A stretch of DNA of 64,000 nt from Actinopolymorpha pittospori (GTDB lineage: Bacteria > Actinomycetota > Actinomycetes > Propionibacteriales > Actinopolymorphaceae). The notes beneath the pieces are model-generated. The model was not told the DNA's origin, did no database searches, and saw only the letters and a program-made list of their open reading frames with translations. A program made the position numbers and the translations under genes. The stretch is taken from contig NZ_JADBEM010000001.1 in NCBI RefSeq assembly GCF_014873875.1, positions 1,364,001-1,428,000 of the forward strand, written 5' to 3'. Below, piece after piece: positions 57,485-64,000 of the stretch (position 1 is its first letter; every line of letters begins with the position of its first letter).

Positions 57485-59602
57485 TCAGGGGCAGGTCCGT
57501 GCCTGGACCGGGCAGGTCGCCCGGATCAGCGCGGACGGCCCGCCGACGACGGGAAGATCCAGGCTGCTCTGGTCGACCCTGACGCTGAGCTGGGTCCCCG
57601 GCGCGGGCCGGATCGTGTAGATGTTGTCGCTGGACATGACGACCAGGCCGATCCGTTCACCGACAGCGAACACGTGGTCGGTGGGCTGGAGCGCGAACCG
57701 CATCGGGTAGAACTCCCCGGCGGCCATGGGATCCTCGTGGCTGAGTGAGTTGCGGTTGAGCGGGTCCGCCCACCCACGGGTGATGACGGTCGGGTTCCCG
57801 GTGGCCGGGTAGCTGACGAGGTACATCGTGAGGTTGGCCCGCGGCTTGTCGATGGCCAGGCGCAGGCTCACCGACGGCGCACCACTGATCCGGACCTGCT
57901 GGCGTAGCGGCGGGGACTTGTACACGAGCCGGTTCGGTGAGGACGCCGCCGCGACCAGGTTCTGCGGGTTGATGGTCGCGTCGTCGGTCAGGGTCTCCAC
58001 GCTCGACCCGCCCGCGTGCGTACGCAGAAGGCCACCGGCGGTGCGTCCACCCGGGGTGAGGTTCAGGTTCGCGTCGCCGGTCTTCGGGTCGGGCCACTCC
58101 GGGTACGGCGTCGGGTTGGCGTTGCCGCAGGCCAACCGGACGGACGCGCCGTCCGCGACCCGTTGTCCCGCGCCGGTCGCGACCGCCGAGGCCAGGGTGA
58201 TGTGCGTGGAGTCGGGGATCGAGGCGATCACCCGGGTCTGGGAGCTGACGGTTCCGTCCGCCGCGGTGACCGGGATGGTCGCGGTGAAGCCCAACGTCAG
58301 TTCGCCTGAGTCGGCCACCGCGAGGGTGGCGGTGTTCGCCTGGTCGCCGGCCGCGCTCGTCTGCCGGGCCGGGCAGGCGTAGCTCTCCCGCACCACCCAC
58401 GACCGAGGCAGCTCCTCCACGCCGTTGTGGACGCCGTACAGGTAACGGGTGAACCAGCGGTTGATCATGACGTCCGGTGGCGCCCCACCGTGCCCACCCT
58501 GGTGGAGGTAGAACATGTGCGGCACGCCCTGGTCCTTGAGCGCCTCGTAGAACTGTGCGGCGTTCTTCATCTTGACGTTGCCGTCGTTGGTTCCGTGCGC
58601 GAGGAGAACCGCGGCGTGGACGTTGCGCACGTCGTTCATGTAGTTCCGGTCGTCCCAGAAGGCGTTGTAGTCGCCGGTGATGCGGTCCTCCTCGACCCGC
58701 ATCCGGGCGAACTGTGCCTGGCAGATCTCCTGGTCCGCGCGGCTGTAGACCGACTCCGCCAACACGTCCTGGTCGCCGCCACGGTTGGTGTTGGTGTTGA
58801 TCATTGCACCGTTGGACCGGCGGTAGTCGTACACGCTGGAGATCGCGGAGATCGGCACGATCGCCGCCAGGCCGTCGACACCGGTGGTGGCGACCTGGAT
58901 GGGCAGCGTGCCGTTGTAGGAGGTGCCCATCATCGCGACCTTGCCGGTCGTCCAGTCCGCGGTGACCTCGGTGGTCGAGGTGAGGCTCGTGAATCCCTTG
59001 GCGCGACCGTTCAGCCAGTCGATGACGGCCTTGCCGGCCAGCGTCTCGTTGCGTCCGCCGGTCGGGCAGCCCTCGGAGAGTCCGGTGCCGGGCGACTCCG
59101 AGTGCACCACGGCGAACCCACGCGGCAGCCACGTCGACTCATAAATGGTGCTGATGGTCGGGCTGGTGTCCTCGGTTTCGAAGGGTGCCTGACGCGGCTT
59201 GGACGTCGGAGGCTGCCCGAGTTCGTGGTCGACGGGCCACCAGCTACCAGGACCGATGCCCGCGTAGTAAGGGCTGTCCTCGTAGATGACCGGCACCTTC
59301 AGGCCGTCGGTCTCCGTCTCCTGCGGACGGGTCACGTCGACGTGGATGCGGTCGAGTTTGCCGTCGCCGTCGTTGTCGACGCTGGACTCGACCCACAACT
59401 CGTCATGTACCCAGTCGCTCGAGTCAGCCGAGAACACCGGCTGGGCGAGCCCGTCGACGAAGGTGGGTACCGCCGCGCTGGCCACCTGCGGGACGGCGAT
59501 CGAGGTGAGGACGGCGGCCGCGCTCGACGCGACCGCGACCACCAGACCCAGTGATCGTTTCCGGAACCCGCGCGCTCGCGCCCGTGGATGCTTCACGTCC
59601 AT
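57485..59602 (-). CDS. Secreted X-Pro dipeptidyl-peptidase (S15 family)
   Basis: 705 residues. Signal peptide around 15-44 (LGLVVAVASSAAAVLTSIAV). The alpha/beta-hydrolase triad is Ser228 (MMGTSYNGTLP), Asp340 (AHGTNDGNV) and His371 (HQGGHGGAP). A beta-sandwich C-terminal domain completes the PepX_C layout. It removes Xaa-Pro dipeptides from peptides outside the cell or acts on related acyl substrates. The start is an ATG preceded by GGAGAGGCGGC. Confidence 0.9.
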   Translation of the reverse strand: MDVKHPRARARGFRKRSLGLVVAVASSAAAVLTSIAVPQVASAAVPTFVDGLAQPVFSADSSDWVHDELWVESSVDNDGDGKLDRIHVDVTRPQETETDGLKVPVIYEDSPYYAGIGPGSWWPVDHELGQPPTSKPRQAPFETEDTSPTISTIYESTWLPRGFAVVHSESPGTGLSEGCPTGGRNETLAGKAVIDWLNGRAKGFTSLTSTTEVTADWTTGKVAMMGTSYNGTLPIQVATTGVDGLAAIVPISAISSVYDYRRSNGAMINTNTNRGGDQDVLAESVYSRADQEICQAQFARMRVEEDRITGDYNAFWDDRNYMNDVRNVHAAVLLAHGTNDGNVKMKNAAQFYEALKDQGVPHMFYLHQGGHGGAPPDVMINRWFTRYLYGVHNGVEELPRSWVVRESYACPARQTSAAGDQANTATLAVADSGELTLGFTATIPVTAADGTVSSQTRVIASIPDSTHITLASAVATGAGQRVADGASVRLACGNANPTPYPEWPDPKTGDANLNLTPGGRTAGGLLRTHAGGSSVETLTDDATINPQNLVAAASSPNRLVYKSPPLRQQVRISGAPSVSLRLAIDKPRANLTMYLVSYPATGNPTVITRGWADPLNRNSLSHEDPMAAGEFYPMRFALQPTDHVFAVGERIGLVVMSSDNIYTIRPAPGTQLSVRVDQSSLDLPVVGGPSALIRATCPVQARTCP

Positions 59603-59933
59603 GCCGCCTCTCCAGCTCTCTGACCGGATTCGCGCCGTGTAGATGATCTTGGGAACCGGAGACAGTTAACTCCCGAGCGAGGCTGCGCGGACCGCGCCGC
59701 GATGGCCGGTCTGGACATGCCGTCCGACGCGCCCCGTCGAGGCGATACCGCGCAAGCAGCCTCCAACCTGTGGCGCGGCCAGTTGGTGGGACGCAGTTCG
59801 GCGACCCGGACTCACAACCACAGGCTGCAGCCCCGGACGCACACCATTTGCACCGTCCGTCACCCTCGCCCAGCTCGGCCCAGGTCAATCGGGCGAGGTT
59901 TACACGGCTCGCAGCCTGTGCGATATTCGCACT
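59603..59933. other. Gap between peptidase and XRE-ImmA genes holding direct repeat 1
   Basis: 331 bp. It contains the divergent promoters and, at 59773-59807, the first of two 35-bp direct repeats that flank the XRE-ImmA/PIN module. No gene or RNA is recognised. Confidence 0.6.
59773..59807. repeat. 35-bp direct repeat, left copy
   Basis: Starts GCGCGGCCAGTTGGTGGGAC and ends GTTCGGCGACCC. It is identical at 33 of 35 positions to 61534-61568, 1761 bp away, in the same orientation; the pair brackets the XRE-ImmA and PIN genes. Confidence 0.85.
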
Positions 59934-61031
59934 ATGGGCAGGGTGGACAGCTGGGAGCAGGTCGGCAGCCGGATACGGGAGGCGCGGGTCGCGGCGGGGT
60001 TCAGCCAGGGCCAACTGGCCGGCCAGCTCGGCATCGACCGCTCGGCGCTCGTCCGCGTCGAAAGCGGTCAACGCCAGGTGTCAGCCCTCGAACTCTTCCG
60101 TCTCTCAGAGATCCTCGGAGTTCCTGTCGCACACTTCGTGTCAACACCGCCCGCAGCGATCGTTTCGCTGCGGGCCGACCTGGATGATGACGCTCAGCCG
60201 GTGGCCCGCGAAAGGTACCGCTTCGACGCGATGCTCGAAGCTCACGCTCGCGACGCCGACTTCCTTCGCGCCCAGGGCTATCTCCGGACAGGAACGTCTC
60301 TCCCACCCCAGAGCGTGACCCAGAGTTCGGAGGCTCGCCAGTTGGCCTTGACAGCTCGTCGAACCGCCGGATTTGGCACAGGTCCGCTTCCTGGCATAGC
60401 TCAGGTGGCCGACACCTTCGGCCTTTACCTCCTGGTCCTTGACCTGCCTGGCGAGGGGGCATCCCTGCGCCTGGACGACGACCAGTTCGGCGTCGCCGTC
60501 CTCGGCGGCCGCGCACCCGCGGGGCGTCGGCGGTTCACGGCGGCACACGAACTCGGCCACCATCTACTGGGGGACGAGTACCAGTCCGACATCGGCGTTG
60601 CGGCCGGCCGCGACGAACGTGAAGCACTCATTGACACCTTCGCTGCCGAGTTTCTCCTTCCCGAGTCAGAAACCGCGTCCCAGTGGGAACAGCTCTCGGG
60701 AACCCCGCGCGAACGACTCGTGAAGTTGGCGGCGAGCTTCCGCGTCTCATGGAGTGCCGCGGTCCGCGCCGCCGCACGGTGCGGCGCCCTGGACGCGGAG
60801 GAGGCGCGGCTTCTGCGGGCGCAGGCTCCGCAGCGAGGGGACTTCCTTGCGGTATGCGGCGTCGAACCCACAGAGGATCTGGTCTCCGGGCAGACGAGCC
60901 CGATGTGGAGCCGCGCGGTCCTCGCCGCATACCGCGACGGGGTAGTGACGCCGGAACGTACGGTCGAGTTGCTCCACGGTGCTCTTGGCGAGGCCGACCT
61001 TCCGGATCGGAACGGCCAGTTGGAGCCGTGA
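59934..61031 (+). CDS. XRE-family regulator fused to ImmA/IrrE metallopeptidase domain
   Basis: 365 residues. An N-terminal XRE helix-turn-helix (about 10-65: IREARVAAGFSQGQLAGQLG, DRSALVRVESGQRQVSALEL) is joined to a zinc-peptidase domain with HELGHHLLGDEY, metal ligands in residues 205-209 plus a distal Glu in AAEFLLPE. Fusions of this kind act as antitoxin- or repressor-like sensors, often inactivating a repressor by cleavage. The stop overlaps the following PIN-domain gene (GTGA). Codon 1 is ATG 59934 close to the putative transcription start, perhaps leaderless. Confidence 0.9.
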   Translation: MGRVDSWEQVGSRIREARVAAGFSQGQLAGQLGIDRSALVRVESGQRQVSALELFRLSEILGVPVAHFVSTPPAAIVSLRADLDDDAQPVARERYRFDAMLEAHARDADFLRAQGYLRTGTSLPPQSVTQSSEARQLALTARRTAGFGTGPLPGIAQVADTFGLYLLVLDLPGEGASLRLDDDQFGVAVLGGRAPAGRRRFTAAHELGHHLLGDEYQSDIGVAAGRDEREALIDTFAAEFLLPESETASQWEQLSGTPRERLVKLAASFRVSWSAAVRAAARCGALDAEEARLLRAQAPQRGDFLAVCGVEPTEDLVSGQTSPMWSRAVLAAYRDGVVTPERTVELLHGALGEADLPDRNGQLEP

Positions 61032-61534
61032 CAGTGTTGGTCTGGGACACCTCTCCAATCCTTCATGCGGGCAGAATCGATCGCCTTGACGTCCTCGGTG
61101 ACATCGCCTCCGGCTGGGGACGTAACGTCACGACGGCGGCGGTCGCGCAAGAGTTGGAGCGTGAGGACGTCACCGTTCCCGAATGGCTCGGCGTTGTCCA
61201 CGTCGACGGCTTGGACGAGATCATCGCTCTGGGCGAGTGGCTTCAGCGGGTCTCGGCGGGCCGCCGCGACAGAGGCGAGGCCACCGTGTTCGCCTGGGCT
61301 GAGGTTCACGGCGCGATCGCGATCGTCGACGACAAGGATGCTCGAATGGCGGCTCAGCGCGCCGGACTCGCCGCACATGGCACGCTCTGGGTCATCGCCA
61401 GGGCGGTGGTGGCTGAACGCATCACCTGTGCTGGCGCAGTCGGTTTCGTCGACGCGATGTTGAGTTCTGGTGCTCGCTATCCCTTCGGGTACGGCGGCTT
61501 CGTTCCCTGGGCTGAAGCGCAGGGACTTCTGTAG
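61028..61534 (+). CDS. PIN-like domain protein (predicted ribonuclease toxin)
   Basis: 168 residues from GTG 61028. VLVWDTSPILHAGRIDRLDV with Asp7, AVAQELERE with an acidic residue, and GEATVFAWAEVHGAIAIVDD followed by KDARMAAQ supply the acidic cluster of PIN-like (VapC/DUF3368-type) RNases. It is coupled to the XRE-ImmA gene, so the two probably form a toxin-antitoxin or stress-response pair with the PIN protein as effector. Its stop codon sits at the edge of the right direct repeat. Confidence 0.78.
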   Translation: MTVLVWDTSPILHAGRIDRLDVLGDIASGWGRNVTTAAVAQELEREDVTVPEWLGVVHVDGLDEIIALGEWLQRVSAGRRDRGEATVFAWAEVHGAIAIVDDKDARMAAQRAGLAAHGTLWVIARAVVAERITCAGAVGFVDAMLSSGARYPFGYGGFVPWAEAQGLL

Positions 61535-61568
61535 CGCGGCCAGTTGGTGGGACGCATTCCGGCGACCC
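61534..61568. repeat. 35-bp direct repeat, right copy
   Basis: Starts GCGCGGCCAGTTGGTGGGAC and ends ATTCCGGCGACCC, differing from the left copy at two positions. Its first base is the last base of the PIN gene stop codon. Confidence 0.85.
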
Positions 61569-61654
61569 CGTTCTCTCCTGGCGCTACGGCAACCTTGCGG
61601 AGCTTTGGCGCATCACTCCTTCAAAGACGTATGTCTTCACGGGGAGGTGACCCG

Positions 61655-62824
61655 ATGCCGAGGAGTCGAGCGTTGGGGCGATGTGTCGGAACGCTGGTGG
61701 CCGCGGTACTCGCGGCCGTGACAGCTTCGGTGGGTGGTGCGGCGCCGTCGGTGGCGCAGGAACGCGTGAGCACCAGTTGGGAGGTCGTCCCGGTTTCGGG
61801 GCTGAGGGGACAGACGGACCTGACCGGCGTCGTGGCGTTCGGCCCGTCCGACGCGTGGGCGGTGGGATCGGTCCGGGAAGGCGCCACCGTCCGTACGCTC
61901 ACCCTGCGCTGGGACGGGACGCGGTGGCGGCGGATCCCCAGCCCGAACCGCAGCGACGTACAGAACTGGCTCTTCGCGGTGGCCGGGTCATCCTCGCGGG
62001 ACGTGTGGGCCGCGGGCTATGACGTCACCCCGGACGGGGAGCACCGGAGCCTTCTCCTGCACTGGAACGGCGCCCGGTGGCGTGTCGTCGCGAGCCCGAA
62101 CGTCGACGCCTCGGACACCATCCTCACCGGCGTCACGGCCCTGTCGCCCACGAACGCCTGGGCGGTCGGAAGCGCGACGGCCTGGCCGTTCGTCGGACAG
62201 ACGGTCGTCCAGCACTGGGACGGTGCCAGCTGGTCGATCGTCCCCAGTCCCAACCCCAGCACGACCGGCCTCGGCAGCTACCTCCTGGACGTCGCCGCGG
62301 CCGGCCCGGACGACCTGTGGGCAGTGGGTGACTACGACAAGGGCGACGGCGTGTTCCAGACGCTGACCGAGCGTTGGGACGGCACCGCCTGGTCGGTGGT
62401 CCCAAGCCCCACCGCACCTGAGGGTGCGCTGCTCGGCGCCGTCGCGGCGGGCAGCCCCGACAACGTGTGGGCGGTCGGCTGGCGACAGGCGGAGACCGGG
62501 CTCCAGCCGCTGGCGCAGCGCTGGGACGGTACACGGTGGTCCGATGTCGCCACGCCGGACTTCGACGGCGACACCACCTTCGCCGACGTGGTCGTCTCCG
62601 GTCCCGACGACGTGTGGGCCGTCGGTGGCCAGGCGACGAGCACCCTGGCCACCCACTGGGACGGACGGTCCTGGACCGTGACACCCAGCGCCAACCCCGG
62701 GACGGTCAGCTCCGGCCTCAGCGACGTGGCCGCGATCCCGGGCACCGACTGCCTGTGGGCGGTCGGCCAGTCCAGTGACGGCGCACGAGGACAGGCCCTC
62801 GTCGAGACCTACTGCGCCGACTGA
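61655..62824 (+). CDS. Secreted protein with WAVG/W-D-G repeats (propeller-like)
   Basis: 389 residues from ATG 61655 (GGGGAGGTGACCCG ahead; an upstream in-frame start at 61544 falls inside the direct repeat). Signal peptide GTLVAAVLAAVTASVGGAAP. Then about seven ~50-residue repeats with the pattern DxWAVG ... LxxRWDGTxW ... VPSPN, e.g. PSDAWAVGSVREG, PDDLWAVGDYDKG, PDNVWAVGWRQAE, PDDVWAVGGQATS. The repeats should close into a beta-propeller. Function unknown, probably extracellular binding. A terminator lies between it and the convergent transpeptidase gene. Confidence 0.82.
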   Translation: MPRSRALGRCVGTLVAAVLAAVTASVGGAAPSVAQERVSTSWEVVPVSGLRGQTDLTGVVAFGPSDAWAVGSVREGATVRTLTLRWDGTRWRRIPSPNRSDVQNWLFAVAGSSSRDVWAAGYDVTPDGEHRSLLLHWNGARWRVVASPNVDASDTILTGVTALSPTNAWAVGSATAWPFVGQTVVQHWDGASWSIVPSPNPSTTGLGSYLLDVAAAGPDDLWAVGDYDKGDGVFQTLTERWDGTAWSVVPSPTAPEGALLGAVAAGSPDNVWAVGWRQAETGLQPLAQRWDGTRWSDVATPDFDGDTTFADVVVSGPDDVWAVGGQATSTLATHWDGRSWTVTPSANPGTVSSGLSDVAAIPGTDCLWAVGQSSDGARGQALVETYCAD

Positions 62825-62840
62825 GGCGAGGCGTCCCTCG

Positions 62841-62889
62841 GGAGCGTGCCGGCCGCCACACCAGGCTGGTCCGGCGCTCGGCACGCTCC
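62841..62889. terminator. Bidirectional hairpin between convergent genes
   Basis: Perfect 11-bp stem GGAGCGTGCCG / CGGCACGCTCC with a 27-nt loop, between the stops at 62824 (plus) and 62899 (minus). Confidence 0.6.
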
Positions 62890-62898
62890 TTCCGGGCC

Positions 62899-63690
62899 TT
62901 ACGGCGTGGCGGCCAGCCAGGCGCTGGTGCCGATGACGATCCTGGGCTTCTCGGCCGGCTTCAGCCAGCGCACGATGCTGAGGTCGTACTTCTCCGTCAC
63001 GCTCACACATCCGGCGGTGGCGCCCGATCCGTTGGCGTGCAGGAAGATCCCGCCGCCGAGGCGGACGTCGCTGCGGCCGGTGCCGGCCTTGTTGAAGTCG
63101 ACGACGGTGGCGTACTTGTACTCCTGGTCGCCCCAGTCGACGAGGTGCTCGGCCGACGACGGACTCCAGGCGTAGCTCTTGCCCGGCAGCCGCTGCTGGA
63201 TCATGTTGTAGGTGGCCGGGTCCTTCGGGTCGTACACCCAGTAGTGCCGCTCGTCGAACCTCGTCCAGCCGTTCGTGGTTCCGGGGTTCGGCCCCGGCCC
63301 GAACGAACCGAGCAGCCTGAACATCCCACTCGGCGTCTTACCGGAGCCCTGCACCCTCGTCGGCGACACGCCGTTGTAGCCGACCCGGCCGGGCTGCGGG
63401 CCGCTGGTGCGCACCCACGGCTGCGATGCCGAGGCGCGGCGCCAGGTCTCCACCTGGGCGTAGCTGGTGCTCGCCGAAGCTGTGCGGACGAGGACGACCT
63501 GATGTGTCTCCGCGGGAACCGCGAACCGGTTGATCCCGGGGATCCGTGTGTTGGTCGCGGCCTCGCTCTGCTGCGCGGGCGTGGCCACCACACCTACGAC
63601 GGCGAAGATCGCGGCCAGGGCCAGCCCGACTCCGATCGTGAGGAGGGACCTGCCCGCCAACCGGCGGTGTGTACGGGGTGTGACGGCCAT
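62899..63690 (-). CDS. Secreted L,D-transpeptidase-like (YkuD superfamily) protein
   Basis: 263 residues from ATG 63690 (AGGAAGCAGC ahead). Signal/anchor LLTIGVGLALAAIFAVVGVV. The catalytic segment GGIFLHANGSGATAGCVSVT has His218 and Cys228, the His-x-SGxxxGC pattern of YkuD-type enzymes. The preceding VSPTRVQGSGKTPSGMFRLL is the usual substrate-side strand. It may form 3-3 cross-links in peptidoglycan or belong to the related branch without proven transpeptidase activity. Confidence 0.87.
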   Translation of the reverse strand: MAVTPRTHRRLAGRSLLTIGVGLALAAIFAVVGVVATPAQQSEAATNTRIPGINRFAVPAETHQVVLVRTASASTSYAQVETWRRASASQPWVRTSGPQPGRVGYNGVSPTRVQGSGKTPSGMFRLLGSFGPGPNPGTTNGWTRFDERHYWVYDPKDPATYNMIQQRLPGKSYAWSPSSAEHLVDWGDQEYKYATVVDFNKAGTGRSDVRLGGGIFLHANGSGATAGCVSVTEKYDLSIVRWLKPAEKPRIVIGTSAWLAATP

Positions 63691-63787
63691 GCTGCTTCCT
63701 GTTCCCGCCTGACAAACCGGCGGTCGATCTTGTGATGCATCTCGGGAAATACTTTGGTGTTCCCACAATGAGGAAGGCAGTCACCAG

Positions 63788-64000
63788 ATGTCCAATCAGG
63801 CAGGACCGGACGGCCAGGCAGGACTGGATGGCCGGACCGTACTGGTCACCGGTGGCGGCGCCGGTATCGGCGCGGAGACGGCTCGCCGGTTCACCGCGAC
63901 CGGGGCCAGCGTCGTGATTTTCGAACGTGACGCGGAACACGCGGCCGCCATCTCCGAGGAACTCCCGAAGGCGCGGGTGCTCACCATCGACGTGGCCGAC
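63788..64000 (+). CDS. Short-chain dehydrogenase/reductase (partial, runs off right edge)
   Basis: 71 codons visible from ATG 63788. The cofactor motif VLVTGGGAGIGAETARRF, the VVIFERD turn and the LTIDVAD strand show a classical NAD(P)-dependent SDR. The catalytic Tyr/Lys lie beyond the window. Its divergent neighbour is the transpeptidase gene 97 bp away. Confidence 0.85.
   Translation, partial: MSNQAGPDGQAGLDGRTVLVTGGGAGIGAETARRFTATGASVVIFERDAEHAAAISEELPKARVLTIDVAD

Noticed and set aside
1..64000. CRISPR arrays, tRNA or rRNA genes, prophage structural genes, biosynthetic megasynthases.
   Set aside because: None was recognised on either strand.

Overview
The window is 64 kb of high-GC DNA with actinobacterial gene content: many GTG starts, LuxR/TetR/MarR/LysR one-component regulators, Tat-exported enzymes, actinobacterial-style IS110 and IS607 elements, a cysteine-free bL36 paralogue and an ECF sigma factor with a DGPF partner. 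The species cannot be fixed from the sequence. No rRNA, tRNA, CRISPR array or replication origin was seen, so this looks like accessory chromosome.

Layout. 1-3.5 kb: a LuxR-type ATPase regulator (cut by the left edge) divergent from a questin-oxidase-like gene and an SRPBCC gene, with a phased ATCCGTG repeat array between them. 3.6-11.7 kb: a complete four-gene Wadjet (JetABCD, DUF2397/DUF2398/SMC/DUF2399) plasmid-defence operon in which every junction is a 4-nt ATGA overlap. 11.8-16.4 kb: nucleoside hydrolase, a small-protein/membrane-protein operon ending in a frameshifted gene, a MarR/MFS efflux pair and a thioesterase. 16.4-18.1 kb: an IS607-type element with intact tnpB and internally deleted tnpA. 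18.2-22.3 kb: DMT transporter, YbaB protein and an orphan WXG100-like pair. 22.3-28.6 kb: four regulator/enzyme pairs or singles (NmrA/TetR, FAD monooxygenase/TetR, GNAT, SDR/LysR). 28.8-33.1 kb: PASTA protein, AtzG-like/amidase pair, small monooxygenase-like protein, DUF2218/TetR pair. 33.3-37.8 kb: a c-di-AMP (ydaO) riboswitch ahead of a secreted NlpC/P60 hydrolase, then a penicillin-binding-type serine hydrolase and a KimA-like permease, together a plausible c-di-AMP/cell-wall/potassium neighbourhood. 38-42 kb: P450, ECF sigma/YCII pair, a YciI relic with two amber stops, rpmJ. 42.3-45 kb: one IS110 element inserted into the transposase of another. 45.2-64 kb: secreted beta-propeller and PhoX proteins, a Phd/Doc-type toxin-antitoxin pair, two Gfo/Idh/MocA oxidoreductases, a frameshifted GMC oxidoreductase, aldo/keto reductase, secreted phosphoesterase, BBE-type flavoprotein, X-Pro dipeptidyl-peptidase, an XRE-ImmA/PIN module between 35-bp direct repeats, another secreted propeller, an L,D-transpeptidase and a partial SDR.

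Most striking observation: the non-coding 5' end of the inserted IS110 element (42689-44043) can be read as a bridge RNA. Its putative target loop carries 10 nt identical to the left half of the site where the element actually sits plus the complement of the right half. Its putative donor loop carries matches to both element ends, and both junctions carry the same CT core. The insertion cuts a 414-codon transposase exactly between its DEDD and catalytic-serine domains. Two other small modules (Phd/Doc and XRE-ImmA/PIN) are also bracketed by duplicated sequence.
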